Origin: Eubacterium sp.
Lineage (GTDB): Bacteria > Bacillota > Clostridia > Lachnospirales > Lachnospiraceae
Reading direction: 5' to 3'
Length of the DNA: 64,000 nt
Assembly: GCA_017480495.1 (NCBI GenBank)
Contig: JAFVAQ010000027.1
Location: forward strand, 62,001 to 126,000
Part shown: in pieces, positions 1 through 7,889 of the stretch
Layout of the letters: every line of letters starts with the position of its first letter
How positions within the stretch are numbered: the stretch's first letter is position 1
Position numbers and translations under genes: made by a program
The notes under the pieces: generated by a model
Told to the model about the DNA's origin: nothing
What the model saw: only the letters and a program-made list of their open reading frames with translations
Databases searched by the model: none

Positions 1-1181
1 ATGCCTTCTGCATATTCTCCATCCTTATAAATATCAACGGATTCTGCATCAGGCGTATCTAATCCATTTGTTTTTAATTCATATAGTAAGTCTGCCGGCT
101 CTAGGCCGCTTTCAGCAAGTGTAAGAGAAGCGAGAATTACTGTGAGAGTATGCGAATGGACAGTATTTATGATCTCTTTAACATTTTCTTTTTCTTCCTT
201 GGCAGAAGGGCAGTTTGAGATAAAGAGAGGGATAAGCTCCTTTTCAAGATCAAGAGTGAGTATTTCCTCTTTTCGCTCATCAGTTATCTTAAGATTGCAT
301 CTTGTTGTTATTAGTAAATGAAATCTATTAGTTCTGAATTCTTTGAAAAATGGTTCCTCTTTTGGAAGTACATTGAAGTTATCTAGTATTATTAGGCTGT
401 CCTCATATAGCTCTTGAAGCGTCTTATAATGAGCATTAAAAAGCTCTTCACTTGTCATATCTGATCTATCATTACTGAATACCATATTGGTTATATCCTG
501 CTTCAGATCGCCTGAGTAGTAGATATAAATAATATTGGTATATTTCTTTCTATTCTTTTCTGCAAAGTATTTTGCAAATTCACTTTTACCTATTCCGGCA
601 ATTCCACCTACAAAAAGTATCCCCTGATCGTTAAGCTTTTTGCTGCATATTTTCTCTTCCTGTTTTCTTCCGACAAAGCCGTCGGCTACGGATGGGAGTC
701 TATTACTAAGAAGTGTATCTGTTAGCATTGGTGACAGAAGAGAAGCATTATCGTGACTGTTATATATAGCGTATCTTATAACGGAGGTAATGAATGCAGC
801 ATCATCTGATTCGGATGTTAACTCATCTGCTTTTTCTTGTCCTATAACATCAATACTGTCTGTAACCAGGCCTATTATTTTCTCTTTAGCGCCAGATACA
901 TTTATCAGGTTTGGGATTATAAGATCCTCAATATCGCATTCCATATCATTAATTCCGTTTGGCTCCTGATATTTATCAAGAATATCCTGTGGAATTGGAC
1001 GTTCTCCCTTTACCCATCTACTGAATTTTATATTATCTTCGACAGCCTCATCAGCATTACTTGCTGATGTTTTTAGGCATGATGAAAAAAGATCTCTTAT
1101 CAGCTGGTTCTGAGTATATGTTTTATTTTTATATTCAAGAAGTACCTGAATCACTTCAGGGAAAGTTAGCCTGTTACGCAT
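1..1181 (-). CDS. STAND/NB-ARC-like P-loop NTPase with HTH-like N-terminus (partial)
   Basis: This reading frame is open from an ATG at 1181 (GGAG 7 bases upstream on the minus strand) to the window edge, so at least 393 residues are present and the C-terminus is missing. Residues 192-200 form a Walker A loop (GGIAGIGKS), LIILDNF around D267 is a Walker B, and TTR at R294 matches the sensor-like arginine of NB-ARC/STAND ATPases. The first 70 residues contain WVKGERPIP, which resembles a small helix-turn-helix or CARD-like adaptor; that reading is weak. STAND proteins are switch ATPases used in transcription control or in phage defence. The sensor or effector part would lie beyond the edge, so the role is open. 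The gene diverges from the xis-int module and probably belongs to the mobile element. Confidence 0.75.
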   Translation of the reverse strand, partial: MRNRLTFPEVIQVLLEYKNKTYTQNQLIRDLFSSCLKTSASNADEAVEDNIKFSRWVKGERPIPQDILDKYQEPNGINDMECDIEDLIIPNLINVSGAKEKIIGLVTDSIDVIGQEKADELTSESDDAAFITSVIRYAIYNSHDNASLLSPMLTDTLLSNRLPSVADGFVGRKQEEKICSKKLNDQGILFVGGIAGIGKSEFAKYFAEKNRKKYTNIIYIYYSGDLKQDITNMVFSNDRSDMTSEELFNAHYKTLQELYEDSLIILDNFNVLPKEEPFFKEFRTNRFHLLITTRCNLKITDERKEEILTLDLEKELIPLFISNCPSAKEEKENVKEIINTVHSHTLTVILASLTLAESGLEPADLLYELKTNGLDTPDAESVDIYKDGEYAEG

Positions 1182-1216
1182 CGCAGTTCTCCGTTTTTAA
1201 TTTGTTTTCTTTCGAT

Positions 1217-1243
1217 GTCAACGTTTGGTCAACTTGGCGTCAA
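1217..1243 (-). promoter_or_regulatory. Three GTCAA/TTGAC direct repeats at 11-bp spacing
   Basis: GTCAA occurs at 1217-1221, 1228-1232 and 1239-1243, exactly 11 bp apart, so all copies face the same side of the helix. They lie 36-62 bp upstream of the start of the leftward NTPase gene. On the minus strand they read TTGAC three times, and the proximal copy, TTGACA, could double as a -35 element. The likely role is an operator for the divergent NTPase gene or the element regulator. No cognate protein can be named. Confidence 0.4.
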
Positions 1244-1286
1244 TGTTTTAATCCCAAAATCATTAGTATCATTTGATCATAACAAG

Positions 1287-1339
1287 TGTAGCCGGAATCA
1301 AAAAAACGGCTACAGTCTCAAATGATTTTGAAATCATTT
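1287..1339. other. Two adjacent short hairpins in the divergent spacer
   Basis: TGTAGCCG at 1287-1294 pairs with CGGCTACA at 1307-1314, and AAATGATTT at 1320-1328 pairs with AAATCATTT at 1331-1339. They sit between the leftward NTPase gene and the rightward xis region. They could be terminators, operators or part of the rightward leader. Confidence 0.35.
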
Positions 1340-1380
1340 AAGGCAAGTATACCACGTAACATCGAAGGAGGTTACAGAAA

Positions 1381-1395
1381 ATGAAAACATTTTAA
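1381..1395 (+). other. Possible four-codon leader peptide (MKTF-stop)
   Basis: An ATG at 1381 follows GGAGG at 1367-1371 with ideal spacing, then reads Met-Lys-Thr-Phe-stop. A strong ribosome binding site for so short a frame, directly before a structured untranslated stretch and xis, suggests a leader peptide or ribosome-parking site. Expression is not shown by the sequence. Confidence 0.3.
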
Positions 1396-1427
1396 TATTT
1401 TACAAATATCTCGGAAACGGGATCATA

Positions 1428-1740
1428 AGCTGTAGGTATGGAAGTCCACTCTGCCATGACAGCTGAAGGATAAAAATGATTAATCCTTTGGAAAGAGCGG
1501 AGTTTAAGGAGTCACGTAAAGTCGGGTCTAGCTCGAGCAGGAGCAACCCGGTGTACCAGAAAGTACCAATTCTAACAGATGAAACGTGGATGCTCTTCTA
1601 AAAAAACGAAGGTAAGGAGTTGATTTGAGTATGGGCACGATGCAGTAGGAATGCTGCCGACATAACCTACGAGTGGAAGCTAAAAAGTTTATCTTTCCCT
1701 TGATAACGCTGAGAAGAAGAGACTGTAAAGGGGGCTGAGT
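1428..1740 (+). ncRNA. Candidate structured RNA upstream of xis
   Basis: These 310 bases lack a credible ORF but hold consecutive helices. AGCTGT 1428-1433 pairs with ACAGCT 1459-1464 (inner ATGG/CCAT). AAGGAT 1466-1471 pairs with ATCCTT 1483-1488. CGGGT 1523-1527 pairs with ACCCG 1546-1550 around GCTC/GAGC. Further short stems continue through 1560-1735. The segment ends right at the xis ribosome binding site (AAAGGGGG). It does not match the group II intron domain V, the S-box or other RNA classes I can recognise. It could be a conserved leader controlling xis-int or a separate element-encoded RNA. Confidence 0.5.
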
Positions 1741-1742
1741 GT

Positions 1743-1961
1743 ATGGGTTATGAAGAATCTAAGAATGAAGCAATCCCGCCATGGAAAAGATATGTCTTAA
1801 CGATAACAGAAGCAGCTGAATACTACCATATAGGTGAGAAGAAACTTCGTAGTATTGCAGATGAGAATCTGAATTCAGACTTTATCATTATGAATGGCAA
1901 TAGGGTGTTGTTTAAGCGAAGACAATTTGAAACCTTCCTGGATAATGCGACATGCATATAA
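1743..1961 (+). CDS. xis: Excisionase of the Tn916 Xis family
   Basis: This 72-residue basic protein follows the Tn916 Xis pattern: an aromatic-basic opening (PPWKRYVLT), a winged-helix DNA-binding segment (ITEAAEYYHIGEKKLRSIA) and the signature IMNGNRVLFKRRQFE near the C-terminus. Xis bends the ends of the element and directs the integrase towards excision. It starts behind AAAGGGGG, lies 118 bp before int on the same strand, and is preceded by a long structured leader that may control it. The length is typical of the family and no damage is visible. Confidence 0.93.
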   Translation: MGYEESKNEAIPPWKRYVLTITEAAEYYHIGEKKLRSIADENLNSDFIIMNGNRVLFKRRQFETFLDNATCI

Positions 1962-2007
1962 AGAAGGCTTTAGATATTAAGGAAAAATAAATGAAAATAA
2001 TTATACG

Positions 2008-2053
2008 AGAGAGTTTAAACTGTGTTAAGATAGGACATGGATTTAAACTCTCT
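2008..2053 (+). terminator. 12-bp perfect hairpin between xis and int
   Basis: AGAGAGTTTAAA at 2008-2019 pairs perfectly with TTTAAACTCTCT at 2042-2053 across a 22-base loop. There is no clean T-run, so it may attenuate transcription, protect the xis message or be a protein-binding site, not a strong terminator. The integrase ribosome binding site follows about 15 bases later. Confidence 0.45.
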
Positions 2054-2079
2054 TCTTATTCTAAGAAAGAGAGGAATTT

Positions 2080-3279
2080 ATGAGCGAAAAAAGGAGAGAT
2101 AACAAAAACAGAATATTGCATGATGGAGAATTTCAGCAGAGTGATGGAAGATACAGATTTTCCTATAGAGATTTACGAGGAGAGAGAAAATGTGTCTATA
2201 GCTGGAGACTTGATAAGAATGATCCTACACCTAAAGGTAAAAAAAGAGATTTGTCTCTTAGAGAAAAAGAGCGTCAGGTAGAACAGGATCTTTTTGATGA
2301 GATAATACCTGAGGGCGGTCATTATACTGTCTTATCCCTATGTGAAAGGTATGTATCACTTAAGACTGGAGTGAGAAAGAGTACAAGAACAGGTTATAAA
2401 ACAGTAATCAACATACTAAAAAAGGATAGCATGGGCAGTAGGAGAATTGATACAGTAAAGCTTTCAGATGCAAAAGCATGGCTGATAAAGCTTCAGCTGG
2501 TGGATGGTAGAAGCTATAGCTCCATCCATACTATAAGAGGTGTACTGAGGCCTGCTTTCCGTATGGCTCTTGAGGATGATTTAATCCGTAAGAATCCATT
2601 TGACTTTGAACTATCTTCTGTAATTGTAAATGATAGTGTTACCAGAGAGGCAATTACCAGGGAGCAGGAAAGGAACCTTCTGAGATTCATAAAAGAAGAC
2701 AGGCATTTTTGTAGATACTATGATGCAATTTATATCTTATTAAATACTGGTCTTCGTATTTCGGAATTCTGCGGTTTGACTAAGTCAGATATCAATTTTA
2801 AAGATATGACAATACGAGTGGAGAGGCAGCTTCAGCGTGGCAGTGATATGCAGTATATTATCGAGAAACCTAAGACGGAATGTGGTAACAGATTTGTTCC
2901 CATGACTCCTGAGGTAGCAGACTGCTTCAAGAATATCATTAAGAATAGGGAAACGCCTAGGGTTGAGCCTATGATTGATGGTGTTGTCGGTTTTCTTTGT
3001 CTTGATAAGAATGATATGCCGATGGTTTCACTTCACTGGGAAAAGTATATGCAGCACATCAGGGAAAAATACAACAGCATTTACAAAATTCAAATGCCTC
3101 GTGTTACCCCTCATGTTTGCAGACATACCTTCTGTAGCAAGATGGCAAAGTCAGGTATGAATCCTAAAACTCTTCAGTATATAATGGGACACTCAGACAT
3201 CAGTGTTACGCTAAATGTCTACACTCACGTAAGTGTGGATGATGCAAAGGAAGAGATGAAGAGGGTAAGTTCTCTGTAA
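2080..3279 (+). CDS. int: Tyrosine recombinase of the Tn916 integrase family
   Basis: At 399 residues this is close to the 405 of Tn916 Int and shares its opening (MSEKRRDNKNRIL). The N-terminal arm-binding domain spans about residues 1-75, the core-binding SAM-like domain about 80-180, and the catalytic domain the rest. Catalytic signatures are visible: TGLRISEF (first Arg), TPHVCRHTFCSKM (His-x-x-Arg) and MGHSDISVTLNVYTHV (His and the nucleophilic Tyr). It cuts and rejoins the ends of an integrative element. It is the last element gene before host-type genes, so the element probably extends left beyond the window. The frame is intact, so mobility may be retained. Confidence 0.95.
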   Translation: MSEKRRDNKNRILHDGEFQQSDGRYRFSYRDLRGERKCVYSWRLDKNDPTPKGKKRDLSLREKERQVEQDLFDEIIPEGGHYTVLSLCERYVSLKTGVRKSTRTGYKTVINILKKDSMGSRRIDTVKLSDAKAWLIKLQLVDGRSYSSIHTIRGVLRPAFRMALEDDLIRKNPFDFELSSVIVNDSVTREAITREQERNLLRFIKEDRHFCRYYDAIYILLNTGLRISEFCGLTKSDINFKDMTIRVERQLQRGSDMQYIIEKPKTECGNRFVPMTPEVADCFKNIIKNRETPRVEPMIDGVVGFLCLDKNDMPMVSLHWEKYMQHIREKYNSIYKIQMPRVTPHVCRHTFCSKMAKSGMNPKTLQYIMGHSDISVTLNVYTHVSVDDAKEEMKRVSSL

Positions 3280-3309
3280 TAGTAGTATTCTTCGAGGCGT
3301 TAAAAAGGC

Positions 3310-3352
3310 CTGTTGTACGGACCTCCGATTTACAACAGATTTTACAACAGAT
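3310..3352. repeat. TTACAACAGAT repeats after int; candidate integrase-binding sites near the element end
   Basis: TTACAACAGAT occurs at 3330-3340 and 3342-3352 as a 12-bp-spaced direct repeat, and CTGTTGTA at 3310-3317 is the inverse of TACAACAG at 3331-3338. Tn916-type integrases bind short direct repeats just inside the element ends, so this is where such sites are expected. The AT-rich stretch 3353-3440 before the next gene probably contains the true element end. The core site cannot be fixed without the other end. Confidence 0.45.
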
Positions 3353-3455
3353 GCCGACAAAAATATGCAAAAATATGCCGATATTTGCAAAAATACGGAT
3401 TTTCGGAAGGGTTGTAAAACCTAATAAATTCAAGGGATTATGAGGAAAATAGCTA

Positions 3456-3932
3456 ATGATAAAAGTACTATTCGTCTGCCACGGCAATATCTGTAGATCG
3501 CCGATGGCGGAGTTTGTTTTTAAAGATATGGTTAAGAAGAGAGGTTTAGAACGAGAGTTCCATATTGAGTCCCGTGCTACCCATACTGATGAGATATGGA
3601 ACGGGCAGGGAAGTCCTGTTTATCCTCCTGCCAAGGCTAAGCTGGCCGAAGTTGGGATATCTTGCAAAGGAAAGACTGCGCAACTTCTTGCGCAGTCTGA
3701 CTATGATGATTATGATTTTATAATTGGTATGGATAGCGAGAATGCTAGGTGGATGCCGAGGATTCTAGGCGGTGATCCAGAGGAGAAGATATCACTTCTG
3801 ATGGACTATACTGATCATCCACGGAGTGTTGCAGATCCGTGGTATACGGGGAATTTTGAGGCAACCTACAATGATGTGATTGAAGGCTGCGAGGGTTTCT
3901 TGGATTATTTGAAGGACAAGAATCTAATATAG
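3456..3932 (+). CDS. Low-molecular-weight protein-tyrosine phosphatase
   Basis: This 158-residue cytosolic enzyme removes phosphate from phosphotyrosine, or from arginine in some Firmicutes homologues. The catalytic P-loop is at the N-terminus: C8-HGNIC-R14-S, with the nucleophilic Cys8 and phosphate-binding Arg14. The general-acid loop DPWY lies near residue 128. Length and layout are normal. The ATG at 3456 follows a weak AGG site. It is the first host-type gene after the integrase, so the element may have landed in its upstream region. No partner kinase is visible nearby. Confidence 0.93.
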   Translation: MIKVLFVCHGNICRSPMAEFVFKDMVKKRGLEREFHIESRATHTDEIWNGQGSPVYPPAKAKLAEVGISCKGKTAQLLAQSDYDDYDFIIGMDSENARWMPRILGGDPEEKISLLMDYTDHPRSVADPWYTGNFEATYNDVIEGCEGFLDYLKDKNLI

Positions 3933-4009
3933 TCGAAAATAAATCTGCACTAATAAAACCTGATATCCTTTCTGAAGATAATTTTATATAATAAAGGAAA
4001 TGTAAACAA

Positions 4010-4059
4010 TTGTTGTACTTATGTTGCGTTTTCTGAGTTATAATACTCCTGTAGTATTA
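4010..4059 (+). promoter_or_regulatory. Promoter with TGTTG direct repeats and a palindrome over the -10 box
   Basis: TATAAT at 4039-4044 is a good -10. Upstream, TGTTGTA at 4011-4017 and TGTTGCG at 4022-4028 are 11 bp apart and sit where a -35 would be. TAATACT 4041-4047 and AGTATTA 4053-4059 form a perfect 7-bp palindrome overlapping the -10 and start site, a typical repressor position. The same TGTTG layout at the same distance from the -10 is found at 39364-39398. Confidence 0.5.
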
Positions 4060-4088
4060 CAATTGGGAAAACTGATGAAAGGAAAAAA

Positions 4089-5036
4089 ATGAAAGCGGTT
4101 TATTTAGAGGCAGATGCGGTAAATAGAGGTGATATATCTCTTGAGCCAATCACATCAATAATGAATACAACGATATATGGAAATACTACTGAAGAGAATA
4201 AGTATGACCATATAGGCGACGCCGAAGTAGTATATGCCAACAAAATAATTTTCGATGAGGAGACCTTTAGCAGACTTCCCAATCTTAAGTATATAGGAAT
4301 CTGTGCCACAGGTTACAATGTAGTTGATGTTGAGGCAGCTAGGCGTCATGACGTGGTTGTGACAAATGTCCCTGCCTACAGTACAGAGTCTGTTGCCCAG
4401 CTGGCGTGGGGCTTCATCATTGAAACGGCCAGTCGTATAGGACAACATAACGAAAGTGTTCATAAGGGCGACTGGGTGAGGTCGGAGACCTTTTGCTACT
4501 GGCTCAGCCCTGTCATGGAACTGGCTGGGAAGACCATTGGAATCATAGGCTACGGAAATATAGGTAGACGAATGGTTGAGATAGCAAAGGCTTTCAAAAT
4601 GAATGTGAAAGTATATACTGCACATCCTGAGAAGTATGGAAATGAGGCAGACTTCGTATCTCTGGAGGAGATATGGGAGAGGTCTGATATTATCAGCCTG
4701 CATTGTCCGATGACGAGTGAAACTGAGAAGATGATTCGTCGAGAGAACATTTCCAGAATGAAGGATGGTGTGATAATAATAAATGTATCTCGCGGTGGAT
4801 TGATAGACGAAAATGACCTGGCGGAAGCCTTGAGGTCTGGAAAGGTGGCTGCTGCGGCTGCGGATGTCGTAACAGTTGAACCGATGCGAGAAGATAATCC
4901 GCTTCTGGCGGCACCAAATATGTGTCTTACACCGCATATAGCTTGGGCGAGTATTGAGGCTAGACAGAGACTAATCAGCGTTGTTGCAGAGAATGTAAAA
5001 GCATATCTAAATGGCGAAGAGAAGAATAGGATATAA
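4089..5036 (+). CDS. D-isomer-specific 2-hydroxyacid dehydrogenase (glycerate dehydrogenase-like)
   Basis: This 315-residue NAD(P)-dependent oxidoreductase has the family layout of a split catalytic domain around a Rossmann domain. GIIGYGNIG near residues 151-159 is the dinucleotide-binding loop. The catalytic residues are recognisable in INVSRGG (Arg), DVVTVEPM (Glu) and LTPHIAW (His). Such enzymes interconvert 2-keto and D-2-hydroxy acids; the sequence looks closest to hydroxypyruvate/glycerate-type members, but substrate is not fixed by motif. It starts an apparent operon: the next gene begins 2 bases after its stop. Confidence 0.88.
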   Translation: MKAVYLEADAVNRGDISLEPITSIMNTTIYGNTTEENKYDHIGDAEVVYANKIIFDEETFSRLPNLKYIGICATGYNVVDVEAARRHDVVVTNVPAYSTESVAQLAWGFIIETASRIGQHNESVHKGDWVRSETFCYWLSPVMELAGKTIGIIGYGNIGRRMVEIAKAFKMNVKVYTAHPEKYGNEADFVSLEEIWERSDIISLHCPMTSETEKMIRRENISRMKDGVIIINVSRGGLIDENDLAEALRSGKVAAAAADVVTVEPMREDNPLLAAPNMCLTPHIAWASIEARQRLISVVAENVKAYLNGEEKNRI

Positions 5037-5038
5037 AA

Positions 5039-6535
5039 ATGATAAAAGATCCAAATGATAATAGTAATAACTATATCTTGCAACCAGTTCTTAAATTTAT
5101 AGAGCAGTATAAGACGTCTGGAAAAACTCGTCTCCATATGCCAGGACATAAAGGAGCGTTCGGTTATGAGGATGATATAACGGAGGTTTCGGGAGCGGAC
5201 AGTCTATATACGGCAGATGGAATAATAGCAGAGAGTGAGCAGGAAACTGCCACTCTTTTTGACGCACGTGCGACATTTTATAGCACAGAAGGTTCGTCGC
5301 AGGTTATAAAGGCTATGTGCTATCTGGCGCTTCAGAACTACTTCAAGTCACGAGACTTTGAGGGTGGAATAAAGAACGGCGCGGAGGCTAATGCACATCC
5401 AACTATACTTGCTACAAGAAATGCTCATAAGTCTTTTATCTATGCTTCGATGCTTCTCGGATTTAAGATAAAATGGCTGAAACCGGAAGGAGATTATTCT
5501 CTATGCAAATGCATGGTTTCGCCAGAGGGTCTTGACGCCGCTATAAAGGAATATAGAGCAGAGTGCAAGAAGAATAGCCAGCAGGCTGATATTGCTGGAG
5601 TGTATATAACATCTCCGGATTATTTGGGAAATATACTAGATATAAAGGGGCTTGCGGATGTAGCACATTATAATGGCCTGATGCTTTTATGTGACAATGC
5701 ACATGGAGCTTACCTTAAATTTATGGAGCCGGACCTTCATCCGATAACACTTGGCGCAGATCTTGCTGCTGACTCTGCGCATAAGACTCTTCCTGTCCTG
5801 ACGGGTGGAGCGTATTTGCATGTTTCGAAGAAGGCTCCTTCGGGAATTGAGACGGATGCAAAGAATGCTCTGCTAATGTTCGGTTCGACCAGCCCTTCGT
5901 ATATGATAATGGAATCGCTGGATGCTGCGCCGGAAAGAGTATCACCTGAAAAGTATAGAGAAACAGCGAAGAGACTCGGAGCGCTTAAGTCTAAGCTGAG
6001 TGAGGCATTTAAAGAGAAATGCGGTAGCCAGGGGCCTGTTATATATGGGGATGAGCCACTTAAACTATGTTTAGATATGAGAGTATGCAAGTTGCGTGCG
6101 GATGTGGTGGCGGATAAGCTTCGTGAGCAAGGTATAGAATGCGAATATTCAGATCCGGATTTTCTGGTGACTATGTGGACTCCATTTAACGAGTATCCGA
6201 CAGACTATGACAGGTTTTTTGAAGCGATAACTGAAGTTCTTCCGGAAATGCTGAATCAGTCGGAGGAACGTGATAGCAAAATAAAACAAACTATCGGCTT
6301 GAAGAAAATATGTTATAATGTACCAGTGGCTCTTTATCAGCCTTATGAGATGCAATTTGTGCCTCATGAGGAGATGCCGGTTTCGGAAGATCTGATAGGT
6401 AAGGTTGCGGCGGATAGTGTGATCAGTTGCCCTCCAGCAGTTTCTCCGATAGTGGCAGGTGAAGTAATAAATAAAGAGACTATAAAAGTGCTGAAATACT
6501 ATGGCGTGAAGACCATAGAAATTGCAAAGCTATAA
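5039..6535 (+). CDS. Orn/Lys/Arg decarboxylase-family PLP enzyme
   Basis: This 498-residue protein is a short member of the fold-type I Orn/Lys/Arg decarboxylase family, like Bacillus SpeA. The PLP-binding lysine is K249 in DSAHKTLPVLTGG. The N-terminal MPGHKGAFG and YSTEGSSQ motifs are family hallmarks, and a small C-terminal domain is present (residues about 340-498). Family members remove CO2 from arginine, lysine or ornithine to make polyamine precursors; specificity cannot be read from sequence. It is 2 bases behind the dehydrogenase and 22 bases before proA, so the three are probably co-transcribed, which suggests an arginine/ornithine/proline-linked role. Confidence 0.88.
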   Translation: MIKDPNDNSNNYILQPVLKFIEQYKTSGKTRLHMPGHKGAFGYEDDITEVSGADSLYTADGIIAESEQETATLFDARATFYSTEGSSQVIKAMCYLALQNYFKSRDFEGGIKNGAEANAHPTILATRNAHKSFIYASMLLGFKIKWLKPEGDYSLCKCMVSPEGLDAAIKEYRAECKKNSQQADIAGVYITSPDYLGNILDIKGLADVAHYNGLMLLCDNAHGAYLKFMEPDLHPITLGADLAADSAHKTLPVLTGGAYLHVSKKAPSGIETDAKNALLMFGSTSPSYMIMESLDAAPERVSPEKYRETAKRLGALKSKLSEAFKEKCGSQGPVIYGDEPLKLCLDMRVCKLRADVVADKLREQGIECEYSDPDFLVTMWTPFNEYPTDYDRFFEAITEVLPEMLNQSEERDSKIKQTIGLKKICYNVPVALYQPYEMQFVPHEEMPVSEDLIGKVAADSVISCPPAVSPIVAGEVINKETIKVLKYYGVKTIEIAKL

Positions 6536-6557
6536 GAATAAATAAGAGGATATACAA

Positions 6558-7889
6558 ATGGTTGTTAGAGACGAAGTAAGAAAAATGAAATCAGTTGCTC
6601 CACTTGTTGCAGCTATGAGTAACGAAGCTAGATGCAAGGCTCTTGAGAAGGTTGCAGAAAAGCTAGTAGAAAAACAGGATGCAATATTCGCAGAAAATAA
6701 GAAGGATCTAGATGCTGCGGCTGAAAATGGTGTAGCGGATGCGGTCGTAAAGAGACTTAAGTTTAACGAAGGAAAACTAAAGGATGTAGTGGCTGGTATC
6801 AAGCAGCTGATCACTCTTGAGGATCCAATCGGAAAGGTTACTCTGGATAGAGAAATGGACGAGGGACTCAGACTCACTCGTATTACATGCCCTATTGGAG
6901 TTATAGGAGTTATCTTCGAGGCCAGACCTGATGCGCTGGTTCAGATATCTTCACTTTGTATTAGAAGTGGTAACTGCCCAGTTCTAAAGGGTGGAAAAGA
7001 GACTACATTTACCAACCGTATTCTCTTCGAGATAATATATGGTGCAGTGCTTGAGACTGGCTTCCCAGAGGGATGCATGTTGCAGGTTGAACAGCATAAT
7101 GAGATAGATGAGCTACTGACCTGCGACGGACTAGTTGACCTTCTTATACCAAGAGGCTCAAATGCATTTGTCAGATATATCATGGATAATACACACATTC
7201 CTGTAATGGGACATGCAGATGGTGTATGCCACATATATGTTGATAAGGATGCTGATATCGAGAAGGCAATTCCTATTATTATTGACGCAAAGACACAGTA
7301 TACAGCTGCTTGTAATGCTGTTGAGACACTTCTCATTCAGAGGGATGAAAATCTGATTGGAAGACTAATGCCAAGACTTACAGCTGCACTTGCTGAAAAT
7401 GGTATCAAACTTAGAGGTACACAGGAAGTGACAGATGTAGTTGACCGTGTAGTGGGCGAGAACAGCGGCGAATCTACAGAGGGCAAAACTCTTGAGTATG
7501 AGTCAATCTCAGAAGACGAATTCAAGGAGTACCTGGCGCTTATCGTTTCAGCTAAGTTTGTAGATAATGTAGACGAAGCTATTGAACATATTAATCTTCA
7601 TGGCTCACATCATACAGATGCTATTATTACAGAGAATGATGAGACAGCCACTCGCTTCATGCAGCTTGTTGATTCTGCGGGAGTATATCAGAACTGCTCC
7701 ACTAGATTTGCGGATGGTTTCCGTTATGGTTTCGGAGCAGAGGTAGGAATTAGTACTAGCAAGATCCACGCAAGAGGTCCAGTTGGTCTTGAAGGACTTG
7801 TAACATACAAGTATAAGATCGTCGGTCATGGTCAGATAGTTGGGGACTATGCTAGCGGAAAGAGTGAGTTTCATTTTAAAGATCTATAG
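6558..7889 (+). CDS. proA: Gamma-glutamyl phosphate reductase (proline synthesis)
   Basis: This enzyme reduces gamma-glutamyl phosphate to glutamate-5-semialdehyde with NADPH, the second step of proline synthesis. The aldehyde-dehydrogenase-type active site is C252 in TAACNAVET, and FEARPDALVQ and GLVTYKYKI are typical ProA segments. At 443 residues it is about 25 longer than usual; the extra length appears around residues 290-325, between TDVVDRVV and EFKEYLAL. No proB or proC is in the window. The stop overlaps the end of the convergent HAD gene by 6 bp. Confidence 0.95.
   Translation: MVVRDEVRKMKSVAPLVAAMSNEARCKALEKVAEKLVEKQDAIFAENKKDLDAAAENGVADAVVKRLKFNEGKLKDVVAGIKQLITLEDPIGKVTLDREMDEGLRLTRITCPIGVIGVIFEARPDALVQISSLCIRSGNCPVLKGGKETTFTNRILFEIIYGAVLETGFPEGCMLQVEQHNEIDELLTCDGLVDLLIPRGSNAFVRYIMDNTHIPVMGHADGVCHIYVDKDADIEKAIPIIIDAKTQYTAACNAVETLLIQRDENLIGRLMPRLTAALAENGIKLRGTQEVTDVVDRVVGENSGESTEGKTLEYESISEDEFKEYLALIVSAKFVDNVDEAIEHINLHGSHHTDAIITENDETATRFMQLVDSAGVYQNCSTRFADGFRYGFGAEVGISTSKIHARGPVGLEGLVTYKYKIVGHGQIVGDYASGKSEFHFKDL

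Noticed and set aside
837-1276. Two rightward frames of 76 and 71 codons
   Set aside because: They lie antisense to the STAND NTPase gene, whose motifs are convincing, and have no recognisable content.
1428-1740. Group II intron
   Set aside because: No domain V-type hairpin or boundary consensus, and no reverse transcriptase nearby.
4155-5149. Leftward frames of 260 and 199 codons
   Set aside because: They are opposite the 2-hydroxyacid dehydrogenase gene with all family motifs; the translations are low-grade shadows.
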